Shown here: positions 47,475-54,855 of the stretch, in pieces
How the letters are laid out: each line of letters starts with the position of its first letter
Numbering within the stretch: position 1 is the first letter of the stretch
NCBI RefSeq assembly: GCF_002735705.1
Contig: NZ_PDZL01000006.1
Location: 1-64,000 of the forward strand
Length of the DNA stretch: 64,000 nt
Origin: Janthinobacterium sp. BJB426
GTDB lineage: Bacteria > Pseudomonadota > Gammaproteobacteria > Burkholderiales > Burkholderiaceae_D
Direction of reading: 5' to 3'
Translations under genes and position numbers: made by a program
Notes under the pieces: model-generated
What the model was told of the DNA's origin: nothing
Databases searched by the model: none
Seen by the model: the letters and a program-made list of their open reading frames with translations, nothing else

Positions 47475-48931
47475 TACGCCGTTTATTCCTGAGCCTGGTT
47501 TTGGCAGCTAGCTTGCCGCTGGCCGCGCACGCTGTGCCACCTGTTCCGCCCGTCACCCTGACGCCGGACCGCCCGGCCGCGCCCGTGGCCGCCAAGCCCG
47601 ATGCGCGCCTCGAACGCGGCCGCTACCTGGCCATCGCGGCCGACTGCATGGCGTGTCATACGGCTGCGGGCGGCAAGCCGTATGCGGGCGGCTACGCCAT
47701 CGATTCGCCGCTGGGCACGATCTACGCGACGAACATCACGCCATCGAAAACAGGCGGCATCGGGCACTACAGCGAAGTGGATTTTGCGCGCGCCCTGCGC
47801 GAAGGCGTGCGCGCCGATGGCAGCCATCTGTATCCAGCCATGCCCTACACCAGCTATGCGCAGCTGACGGATGCGGACGTGGGCGACCTGTATTACTACT
47901 TCATGCAGGCCGTCAAGCCCGTCGATGCGCCGGCGCGCCAGACAGCGTTGCCGTTCCCGTTCAATGTGCGCCTGTCCATGCTGGGCTGGAATACCTTGTT
48001 CCTCGACAATAAACGCTTTGTGCCTGATCCAACGAAGAGCGCGCAGATCAACCGTGGCGCCTACCTGGCCGAAGGCCTGGCGCACTGCAGCGCCTGCCAC
48101 ACGCCGCGCAACGCGCTGATGGCGGAAATCGGCAGCCAGACCCTGGCGGGCGCGTCGCTCGGTTCCTGGCATGCGCCCAACATCACGTCCGACAAGGTCA
48201 GCGGCATCGGCGCGTGGACGGACGCGGAACTCACGGCTTACCTGAAGACGGGCCACGTGGAAGGCAAGGGGCAGGCGGCGGGCGGCATGGCCGAAGCCAT
48301 CCAGAACAGCCTGCAATTTCTGCGCGACGATGACGTGGCCGCCGTCGTTGCCTGGCTGCGTACGGTGCCGCCCGTGCGCGCGCCGGGCCAGACGAAGGCT
48401 GCCTTCAGCCATGGCAGCGCCGCCAGCGAAGAACCGCTGCTGCGGGGCATGGCCAGTTCCACCGAGCATCATTCACTGAACAGCGGTGCCGTGCTGTTTT
48501 CCGGCTATTGCGCCAGCTGCCATTCGGCCAGCGGCGCCGGCAGCACGGGCCAGGCGTATCCAGCCTTGTTCAACAACACGGCGACGGGCGGCAGCACGCC
48601 GGCCAACCTGGTGTCGGCCATCCTGTTTGGCGTTGAGCGCAAGATCGAAGGGGAGGAGCACGAAGCGTTCATGCCCCGTTTCGACCAGCGTTCCTACGTG
48701 CAACCCTTGACGGACGAGCAGATCGCTTCGATTGCCAATTATGTGCTGAAACAGTATGGCAACCCGGATGTGTCTGTCACGCCCGCATATGTGGCGCAGG
48801 CGCGCAGCGGCGGCGAGAAACCCGTGCTGGCACGTGCTCAGCCGTTCATGCTGCCGGGCGGCATCGTGGGCATCTTGCTACTGATCGCGCTGTTTGTGTG
48901 GTTGCGCCGGCGCCGTCAGCGCAGAGGATGA
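47471..48931 (+). CDS. Triheme cytochrome c subunit of the dehydrogenase
   Basis: Passes electrons from the flavoprotein to the quinone pool or respiratory chain. The 486-residue protein has a signal peptide (residues 1-21), three CxxCH heme sites (CMACH, CSACH and CASCH) and a C-terminal membrane anchor (GGIVGILLLIALFVWLRRRR). Each heme domain has its downstream methionine region. The start is the ATG overlapping the GMC stop. Together the three genes form a complete periplasmic three-subunit dehydrogenase; which sugar is oxidised cannot be told. Confidence 0.9.
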   Translation: MIRRLFLSLVLAASLPLAAHAVPPVPPVTLTPDRPAAPVAAKPDARLERGRYLAIAADCMACHTAAGGKPYAGGYAIDSPLGTIYATNITPSKTGGIGHYSEVDFARALREGVRADGSHLYPAMPYTSYAQLTDADVGDLYYYFMQAVKPVDAPARQTALPFPFNVRLSMLGWNTLFLDNKRFVPDPTKSAQINRGAYLAEGLAHCSACHTPRNALMAEIGSQTLAGASLGSWHAPNITSDKVSGIGAWTDAELTAYLKTGHVEGKGQAAGGMAEAIQNSLQFLRDDDVAAVVAWLRTVPPVRAPGQTKAAFSHGSAASEEPLLRGMASSTEHHSLNSGAVLFSGYCASCHSASGAGSTGQAYPALFNNTATGGSTPANLVSAILFGVERKIEGEEHEAFMPRFDQRSYVQPLTDEQIASIANYVLKQYGNPDVSVTPAYVAQARSGGEKPVLARAQPFMLPGGIVGILLLIALFVWLRRRRQRRG

Positions 48932-48990
48932 ACGCTGAAACGGCGGCGAATATGAACGTTGGGCGCAACTTGCAGTAAAATGCAGGCTGA

Positions 48991-49022
48991 AAAATGGTTA
49001 CGAGCAATCGTAGCCATTTTTT
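48991..49022 (+). terminator. Rho-independent terminator after the dehydrogenase operon
   Basis: AAAATGGTTACGA pairs with TCGTAGCCATTTT (one G-T pair) around GCAA, followed by T. Confidence 0.85.
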
Positions 49023-49071
49023 ATTCTGGCACTATCCTGGCGAGTGTGTTCGCCTTATTTTAAAATTGACA

Positions 49072-49473
49072 ATGTCCCATTCCCTGCATCACCAATTTTT
49101 ACGTTTCGCCGCCGTCGGCGCTTCCGGCACGGCCGTGCAATACAGCGTGCTGTGGGGCGGCGTGGAATGGGCCGGCATCAGCGCCGCCGCCGCGTCCGGC
49201 ATCGGCTACATCCTCGGCTCCGTCGTCAACTACCTCCTCAATTACTTTTTCACGTTTAAAAGCGACAAGGGCCATGGCGAGGCGGCAAGTAAATATTTCA
49301 CCTTGCTGGGCATCGGCTGGTGCATCAATACAGGCCTGATGTGGCTGCTGGTACACCAGTTGGGCTGGTATTACTGGCTGGCGCAGGTGTTGGCGACGGG
49401 CATCGGGCTGGTCTGGAATTTCGCGGGCAGCCGCTGGTGGGCCTTCAAGCCGGCCGGGGCACCGACCAAATAA
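49072..49473 (+). CDS. GtrA family membrane protein
   Basis: A 133-residue inner-membrane protein with four helices. FLRFAAVGASGTAVQYSVLW, then YILGSVVNYLLNYFFTFKSD and LVWNFAGSRWWAFKP are the GtrA signatures. Members help move lipid-linked sugars across the membrane for polysaccharide modification. No ribosome binding site is obvious before ATG 49072. No glycosyltransferase is adjacent. Confidence 0.85.
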   Translation: MSHSLHHQFLRFAAVGASGTAVQYSVLWGGVEWAGISAAAASGIGYILGSVVNYLLNYFFTFKSDKGHGEAASKYFTLLGIGWCINTGLMWLLVHQLGWYYWLAQVLATGIGLVWNFAGSRWWAFKPAGAPTK

Positions 49474-49499
49474 CTGGTTATTGCAAGAAAAAAAGATGC

Positions 49500-49513
49500 G
49501 TCTTGGCCAAGAC
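49500..49513. promoter_or_regulatory. Perfect 14-bp palindrome upstream of the purine permease
   Basis: GTCTTGGCCAAGAC reads identically on both strands and lies 36 bases before the permease start. It could be an operator for a dimeric regulator. Its sequence is unlike the inverted repeat before the nearby GntR gene. Confidence 0.45.
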
Positions 49514-49548
49514 CAGGCGCGCGGTTTTACCAATACAAGGGGTTAATC

Positions 49549-50847
49549 ATGCAGTTCCTGGAACGCTATTTCAAACTGAAGGACAACGGGACCAATGTGC
49601 GCACGGAGCTGCTGGCCGGCCTGACCACGTTCCTGACGATGGCCTACATCATCTTCGTCAACCCGTCCATCCTTGGCGACGCGGGCATGCCGAAAGACTC
49701 CGTTTTTGTCGCCACTTGCCTGGCGGCCGCCATCGGCACCCTGATCATGGGCCTGTACGCGAACTACCCGATCGCGCTGGCGCCGGGGATGGGCTTGAAT
49801 GCGTACTTTTCGTACACGGTGGTCAAGGGCATGGGCATGAGTTGGGAAGTGGCGCTGGGCGCCGTCTTCATTTCCGGCTGCCTGTTCATCCTGGTGAGCC
49901 TGTTCAAGGTGCGCGAGATGATCATCAACAGCATTCCGCCCGCGCTGCGCACGGCCATCACGGTCGGTATCGGCCTGTTCCTGGCCATTATTTCCCTGAA
50001 AAGTGCCGGTATCGTGGTATCGAACCCCGCCACCATCATCGCGCTGGGCGACTTGCACCAGGCGGCGCCCATCCTGGCCATTCTCGGCTTTTTCATCATC
50101 GTCGCGCTGGATCGCCTGAAAGTGCCGGGCGCCATCCTGATCGGCATTCTCACTATCACGATTGCCAGCTTCTTCTTTGGAGGCAACCAGTTCAACGGCA
50201 TCGTCTCGGCGCCGCCCGCCATCGAGCCGACCCTGTTCAAGCTCGACATCATGGGCGCGCTGTCGATCGGCATCGTCAACGTCGTGCTGGTATTTTTCCT
50301 GGTGGAATTGTTCGATGCGACGGGCACCCTGATGGGCGTGGCCAACCGTGCCGGCTTGCTGAAAGACGGCAAGATGGAGCGCATGAACAAGGCCTTGCTG
50401 GCCGACAGCACGGCGATTGCCGCCGGCGCCTGCCTGGGCACGTCGAGCACCACGGCCTTCGTGGAAAGCGCGGCCGGCGTGCAAGCGGGTGGCCGCACGG
50501 GCTTGACGGCTGTGGCCGTCGCGCTGCTGTTCCTGGGCAGCCTGTTCTTCGCCCCGCTGGCACACACGGTGCCGCCGTACGCGACGGCGCCCGCGCTGCT
50601 GTACGTGGCCTGCCTGATGCTGCGCGAACTGACCTTCATCGACTGGGATGACAGTACGGAAAGCATTCCCGCCGCCATCACGGCCCTGATGATGCCGTTT
50701 ACCTATTCCGTGGCCAGCGGCGTCGCCTTCGGCTTCATCACCTATGCTGTCTTGAAACTGTTGACGGGCAAGGGCAAGCAGGTATCCGTGGTGGCTTACA
50801 TCATCGCCGCCATCTTCCTGTTCAAGTTTATTTACCTGGGTGAGTAG
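49549..50847 (+). CDS. NCS2-type purine permease (AzgA-like)
   Basis: Imports guanine, hypoxanthine or adenine with protons. The 432-residue protein has about 12-13 membrane helices and the family signatures LAGLTTFLTMAYIIFVNP, NYPIALAPGMGLNAYFSY and LGTSSTTAFVESAAGVQAGG with conserved Thr/Ser/Glu. AAGGGG precedes the start. It is a single-gene unit ending in a terminator shared with the convergent GntR gene. Confidence 0.92.
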   Translation: MQFLERYFKLKDNGTNVRTELLAGLTTFLTMAYIIFVNPSILGDAGMPKDSVFVATCLAAAIGTLIMGLYANYPIALAPGMGLNAYFSYTVVKGMGMSWEVALGAVFISGCLFILVSLFKVREMIINSIPPALRTAITVGIGLFLAIISLKSAGIVVSNPATIIALGDLHQAAPILAILGFFIIVALDRLKVPGAILIGILTITIASFFFGGNQFNGIVSAPPAIEPTLFKLDIMGALSIGIVNVVLVFFLVELFDATGTLMGVANRAGLLKDGKMERMNKALLADSTAIAAGACLGTSSTTAFVESAAGVQAGGRTGLTAVAVALLFLGSLFFAPLAHTVPPYATAPALLYVACLMLRELTFIDWDDSTESIPAAITALMMPFTYSVASGVAFGFITYAVLKLLTGKGKQVSVVAYIIAAIFLFKFIYLGE

Positions 50848-50882
50848 CGTGGGCGAATAGCGCGTTTGCCGCCGCATGCGAC

Positions 50883-50916
50883 AAGGCCGCCCGTGCATCA
50901 GCAGGGGCGGCCTTTT
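50883..50916. terminator. Terminator between purine permease and GntR gene
   Basis: AAGGCCGCCC pairs with GGGCGGCCTT around a loop of about 12 bases, followed by a T-run. A-rich bases on the other side are fewer, so it mainly serves the permease. Confidence 0.85.
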
Positions 50917-50929
50917 TTGAAGGCGCCGC

Positions 50930-51637
50930 CTACATCAGCAGCGCCGCCACCAGGTCTTTCTTGGCGTCGCCGGCGCTGCCGTCGAAGCGCAAGGCCGCTT
51001 CTACATGCGACAGATGTTCGACCATCAGGCGCGCGGCAAGATCCGCGTCGCCGCTGCGCGCCGCCTCGAGAAAGCGCCCGTGCTCGTCGCACGAGCAGGC
51101 GGCGGCGTCGCCCGACTGGTACAGCATGGTGATGAGCGAGCTGCGGCCCACCAGTTCGCGCACGATGTCGCGCAGCACGGCGTTGCCGGCGATATCGGCC
51201 AGCAAGACGTGGAAGTCGCCCAGCAGTTGCGAGCGCAGCGGCGTCGCTTGCGCCAGCGCCAGGCGTTCCGCTTTCAGGTGGCGCTCCAGCATCCTGTAGT
51301 CTGCAGCTTTGGCCCGCGCGACGAATTCGCGTGCCAGGGCCGCTTCGATGATGCGCCGCGCGGCAAAGATGTCGCGCGCCTCTGCCTCGGTTGGCTGGCT
51401 GACGAAGGCGCCCTTGTCGGGCACCATGCGTATGAGTTTGTCCTTCGAGAGTATGAGCAGGGCGGCGCGGATCTTGGTGCGGCTGACGCCGTACAGCCGG
51501 CACAGCGCCTCTTCGCGCAGCCGCGTGCCAGGCGGCAATTGGCGCGCCACGATGGCGGCCGCCATATGCTCGGCAATTTCCGCCGAGCTATCGCCGCTGC
51601 CGGCTTTGTCCACCAAGGTTGCGCTTGATTCTGTCAT
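50930..51637 (-). CDS. GntR-family (FCD) transcriptional regulator
   Basis: A 235-residue regulator with an N-terminal winged helix (LPPGTRLREEALCRLYGVSR then LSKDKLIRMVPDKGAFVSQP) and an FCD domain with DFHVLLADIAGN and the C-terminal EHLSHVEAAL. ATG 51637 gives the usual family length; the frame is open further upstream without a ribosome binding site. It converges on the purine permease. An inverted repeat about 26-40 bases before its start may be its own operator. Confidence 0.84.
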   Translation of the reverse strand: MTESSATLVDKAGSGDSSAEIAEHMAAAIVARQLPPGTRLREEALCRLYGVSRTKIRAALLILSKDKLIRMVPDKGAFVSQPTEAEARDIFAARRIIEAALAREFVARAKAADYRMLERHLKAERLALAQATPLRSQLLGDFHVLLADIAGNAVLRDIVRELVGRSSLITMLYQSGDAAACSCDEHGRFLEAARSGDADLAARLMVEHLSHVEAALRFDGSAGDAKKDLVAALLM

Positions 51638-51662
51638 GTCGGGTGAGAGCAGTAAGCCAGGG

Positions 51663-51677
51663 GCAAGGTGACCTTGC
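51663..51677. promoter_or_regulatory. Inverted repeat upstream of the GntR gene
   Basis: GCAAGGT-G-ACCTTGC is a perfect 7-bp arm pair with a one-base centre, a size and symmetry common for GntR dimers. It lies directly upstream of the regulator start and suggests autoregulation. Inference. Confidence 0.5.
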
Positions 51678-51840
51678 AAGCGCATGTCCGCGCGGCGGCG
51701 TGGTTGACGCCTCGCTGCCGGCATGCCGTTATGCGCCTTGCATATCAGCAAGGCCTGGCTATTCTACTATCTTGCGTGGCGCCGCGCAGACGGCCCCTGC
51801 CACATTGCGAGGCTCGCCCGCTGGCGGCCTGTTTTGCTGG

Positions 51841-51895
51841 CCATGCAGCAACCATGCAGCAACCATGCAGCAACCATGCAGCAACCATGCAGCAA
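51841..51895. repeat. Five tandem copies of an 11-bp repeat
   Basis: The unit CCATGCAGCAA occurs five times without mismatch, ending five bases before the -35 box of tRNA-Asn copy 4. The period is close to one helical turn, so any bound protein would sit on one face of the DNA. Such arrays can change in copy number by slippage. Confidence 0.95.
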
Positions 51896-51899
51896 CAAC

Positions 51900-51928
51900 T
51901 GGACACGAGAAATTTTGACGTATATAAT
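51900..51928 (+). promoter_or_regulatory. Promoter of tRNA-Asn copy 4
   Basis: TGGACA, 17 bases, TATAAT, followed by CGGCCTC, matching the promoters of copies 2 and 3. Confidence 0.78.
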
Positions 51929-51939
51929 TCGGCCTCCTT

Positions 51940-52015
51940 TCCCTGATAGCTCAGTTGGTAGAGCGACGGACTGTTAATCCGCAGGTCCCTGGTTCGAGTC
52001 CAGGTCGGGGAGCCA
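51940..52015 (+). tRNA. tRNA-Asn (GTT), copy 4
   Basis: Identical over 76 bases to copies 1-3, in the same orientation and 11.4 kb after copy 3. It has its own promoter, upstream 11-bp repeat array and terminator. Confidence 0.97.
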
Positions 52016-52029
52016 GAACAAGCAGCAGC

Positions 52030-52060
52030 AAAGGGCCACGTGGCAACACGTGGCCCTTTT
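52030..52060 (+). terminator. Terminator of tRNA-Asn copy 4
   Basis: AAAGGGCCACGTG pairs perfectly with CACGTGGCCCTTT around GCAA and is followed by T. Part of its stem (GGCCACGT) is shared with copy 1. Confidence 0.93.
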
Positions 52061-52135
52061 GTCATGCGCGCACGGTTTCTCATTCACGCCAGTCATCGCT
52101 TCAGTGCGTCAGCGACGTGCGCGGTGTTTCCCGGA

Positions 52136-52519
52136 TCAGGGATCGACAAACACGTCGAAACGCACCTTGAGCGGACTGCCCCACGAGATATCCACCCAGG
52201 CACGGAAGCCGCCGTTATAGGGCGCGATGTTGTACACGGCCATGCGGGCGGCGCCGATGAAACGGTCCTGGGGCGTCGCGGCATACTCGCTGATGTTGAG
52301 CAGCACGCGCGAGTTGGCTTTCACGTTGGCGTTGGCGAAGTTGACCGAAGGATTCACGCCATTGGCCGTCCACGTGTAGTAGGTGGTGAAGGCGGCGGCG
52401 CTCAGGTTCAGGTCCTGTGCGGCCGCGCCTTTCGCGGCTTGGCCGTCCTGCTCCAGAGGCAGATCGGTGGTTTCCGGCGCCAGGTTGCTGCCGGTGCGAT
52501 GTTCTACTTTCATTTCCAT
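52136..52519 (-). CDS. Small protein of unknown function
   Basis: Not recognised. The 127-residue product has no signal peptide or membrane segment. Its first 40 residues are polar and probably disordered; the rest is rich in aromatic and small residues in alternating patterns (TTYYTWTANGVNPSVNFAN, MAVYNIAPYNGGFRAWVDIS), which looks like a beta-sandwich. ATG 52519 is chosen because AGGAG lies seven bases upstream. It stands alone after the last tRNA-Asn. Confidence 0.6.
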   Translation of the reverse strand: MEMKVEHRTGSNLAPETTDLPLEQDGQAAKGAAAQDLNLSAAAFTTYYTWTANGVNPSVNFANANVKANSRVLLNISEYAATPQDRFIGAARMAVYNIAPYNGGFRAWVDISWGSPLKVRFDVFVDP

Positions 52520-52856
52520 GATGTACTCCTGATCGATAGTTTGGACGCCGCGCCTGTCGTCGTGCGGCAAGACGCCCTATCTGTTGCCGTGACGGCCAGT
52601 GTCACGTCCTGGCTGATAAGGTAGCCGCCTGCTCCATGCTGTTGGAGTAATTCATTCTAGGCGTACACAGGGGACGAATGCGCGCGGCGCCACCGGAAAA
52701 ACGGCGCTTGCTTGTGCTGGCGCAAACACCTTGCAGGCAGGCGGCAGGATCTTTTCTCGCAGGCTATTTTTATGGGGCGCCACGCATGCCGCGCAGGACA
52801 ATGGCACAATAGGCCCAGCCGACCTGTCGATGCGGAACCCGTTGCGAGCCTAGCCC
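52520..52856. other. Intergenic region without recognised feature
   Basis: This 337-base stretch separates the small unknown gene from the divergent hydrolase gene. No gene, tRNA, convincing promoter or terminator is seen. It must hold the start signals of both genes. Confidence 0.5.
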
Positions 52857-53651
52857 ATGCCGATACTGAACCTGAGTGCCGAAACCGATATCTATTACGA
52901 ATTGATCGAAGGCGACCCCGCCAAGCCCTGCCTGGTATTCCTGCACGAGGGACTCGGTTGCTGTGCGATGTGGAAAGATTTCCCCGCGCTGCTATGCCAG
53001 GCGACAGGGTGCCGCGGCTTGCTGTATGACCGTCATGGCTATGGGCAGTCGTCGCCGCTGGCGGCGCGGCGCCAGCTCCACTACTTGCACGACTATGCGC
53101 TGTGCGAGCTGCCGCAGGTGCTGGCCGCACTGTTGCCGGGACAGGATCATTTTCTCGTCGGCCACTCGGACGGCGGCAGCATCGCCCTGATTTATGCGGC
53201 GCAGCAGCCGCCGCGTTTGCGCGGCATCATCACCGAAGCGGCGCACGTGTTTGTCGAGGATATCACGCTTGACGGCATCCGCGTGGCGGACGCGGCGTTT
53301 GGCGCGGGCAAGTTGCGCGCGCTGGCGAAATACCATGGCGACAAGACGGAAACCATCTTCAAGGCCTGGTCGGATACATGGCTCAGCTATGGCTTCCAGT
53401 TCTGGAATATCGAGTATCTGCTGCCCTCCGTCGAATGCCCGGCGCTGGTGCTGCAGGGAAGCGAGGACCAGTACGGCAGCGCGGCCCAGGTCGACACGAT
53501 CGTGGCGCAGGCGCTCAACGCCGTGCCCGCCATGGTCGAGCAATGCGGCCATACGCCGCACCAGGAGCAGCCGCAGGCATTGCTGGCGCTGATGGAAGGC
53601 TTTTTGCAAGGCCGCATGGACGCGGCCACTCACCCGAGAAATATATGCTAG
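52857..53651 (+). CDS. Alpha/beta hydrolase
   Basis: A 264-residue cytoplasmic hydrolase. HEGLGCCAMWKDFP gives the oxyanion-hole region, LVGHSDGGSIALIYA the nucleophile serine, GSEDQYG the acid and QCGHTPHQEQP the histidine. Substrate unknown; the residue patterns resemble ester or meta-cleavage-type hydrolases. It overlaps the following VOC gene by seven bases, so the two are coupled. Confidence 0.83.
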   Translation: MPILNLSAETDIYYELIEGDPAKPCLVFLHEGLGCCAMWKDFPALLCQATGCRGLLYDRHGYGQSSPLAARRQLHYLHDYALCELPQVLAALLPGQDHFLVGHSDGGSIALIYAAQQPPRLRGIITEAAHVFVEDITLDGIRVADAAFGAGKLRALAKYHGDKTETIFKAWSDTWLSYGFQFWNIEYLLPSVECPALVLQGSEDQYGSAAQVDTIVAQALNAVPAMVEQCGHTPHQEQPQALLALMEGFLQGRMDAATHPRNIC

Positions 53652-54022
53652 ACCACCTCGATCACCTCGTATTGACCACCCGCGACAAGCCGGCCTGCAT
53701 CGATTTCTATACGCGCGTGCTGGGCATGCAGCTGGAAACGTTTGGCGCCGGCCGTCATGCCTTCAAGTTTGGTGCGCAAAAAATCAATCTGCATGAAGCC
53801 GGCAAGGAATTCCTGCCCAAGGCGGACGTGCCCACGCCCGGCTCGCTGGATATGTGCTTCATCGCCGCCGTGCCGCTCGACGTGTTCATCGCCCACCTGG
53901 CGGCGCTGGGCATTGCCATCGAGGAAGGACCGGTGGCCCGCACGGGCGCCAATTGGCCCATCCGCTCTGTCTATCTGCGCGACCCGGACCGCAACCTGAT
54001 CGAAGTGTCCGAGCGCGCCTGA
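53645..54022 (+). CDS. VOC-superfamily (glyoxalase/dioxygenase-like) protein
   Basis: A 125-residue metal-binding vicinal-oxygen-chelate protein. HLDHLVLTTRDKPACIDFYT, then HAFKFGAQKINLHE, PGSLDMCFIA and YLRDPDRNLIEVSE are the usual signatures with metal ligands His and Glu. Function may be lactoylglutathione-lyase-like or small-molecule modification. It overlaps the hydrolase gene by seven bases. Confidence 0.85.
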   Translation: MLDHLDHLVLTTRDKPACIDFYTRVLGMQLETFGAGRHAFKFGAQKINLHEAGKEFLPKADVPTPGSLDMCFIAAVPLDVFIAHLAALGIAIEEGPVARTGANWPIRSVYLRDPDRNLIEVSERA

Positions 54023-54038
54023 GGTTCGTCAATGCTCA

Positions 54039-54716
54039 TCAATGGCAGGCGGGATCGCTGTCCCAGCGGCCCGAGCAGATGCGCGAGCGGCACAGCATGC
54101 CTTCGATCAGGCCCAGCTGCTGACAGCGTTGCAATAGTTCTGCCGTTTCTTCTTCCTGCCTGCGCAGCACCACGTCGCGCACGGGCGTCGTCGTGCCTTC
54201 TTGCCGGTGCGCATGGGCCACCATCGCCGTCAGCAGGGTGACGTCGCTGTCGCCGGGTGCGGCAGCCGGCCTTGTCCCCTGTGGCCGCACGTTTGCCGGG
54301 CGCACGGGCGGCGGCGCCTTGCGCGGCGCGCTCGCGGCTGCCACCTCGGGCAAGGACGGTGCCGCCGTATTGACGATGGTGGCCGCCTGTGCCGGGTGTT
54401 GCAGCACCGTTGGCGCCGGCATTGCGGGCGCAGCCATGGCGATGGCGGGTGCCGGCGGCCGGGGCCGGGGCAGGGGCTGAACCTCCGTATCGTAGGCGAG
54501 TACGGCCGAGACCAGCACCGCCAGGCACAGCGCGCCAGCGGCCCAGTGCCGCCAGCCGGGGCGCCAGCGCAGGGCCGGCATGGATGCGGGCGCGGCGATG
54601 CCATGTTCGAGCTGCGACAGGATGCCCTTGCCTTCGATGCGCGCACCAGCGGCGCCGGCTTTGCTCAGCAGGTTGGGACCGCGCGCCTGGCCATCCCCGG
54701 TTTTCAGTAAAGACAA
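54039..54716 (-). CDS. Proline-rich single-pass membrane protein of unknown function
   Basis: Not recognised. The 225-residue product has about 50 cytoplasmic residues, one membrane helix (HWAAGALCLAVLVSAVLAY), a long Pro/Ala-rich periplasmic linker and a C-terminal domain with several cysteines (RCQQLGL, MLCRSRICSG, PACH) that could form disulfides. The start is TTG 54716, supported by a full-consensus GGAGGTGA seven bases before it. It is divergent from the M15 peptidase of the type VI locus, but no functional link is shown. Confidence 0.65.
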   Translation of the reverse strand: MSLLKTGDGQARGPNLLSKAGAAGARIEGKGILSQLEHGIAAPASMPALRWRPGWRHWAAGALCLAVLVSAVLAYDTEVQPLPRPRPPAPAIAMAAPAMPAPTVLQHPAQAATIVNTAAPSLPEVAAASAPRKAPPPVRPANVRPQGTRPAAAPGDSDVTLLTAMVAHAHRQEGTTTPVRDVVLRRQEEETAELLQRCQQLGLIEGMLCRSRICSGRWDSDPACH

Positions 54717-54855
54717 AATATCACCTCCGCAGTGGATCAAATTCGACTGACCTTGATGTAAACCGCGCTCATGCGGGCCGCGGACGCCTACGATCTAGCG
54801 ATACCGCCGAGCAATGGATTGCCCGGTCCCGCCGATTCCCGTCACGGAGCGCCCC

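Noticed and set aside
49474-49548. Purine riboswitch before the NCS2 permease
   Set aside because: The leader is only 75 bases and lacks the three-stem purine aptamer pattern; only a palindrome is seen.
51841-51895. Short direct repeats considered as a CRISPR array
   Set aside because: Units are only 11 bases with no spacers between them, and no cas genes are present.
39585-52060. Integrative element using tRNA-Asn as attachment site
   Set aside because: No integrase, relaxase or transposase gene is visible in the window; only repeat-mediated recombination is considered.
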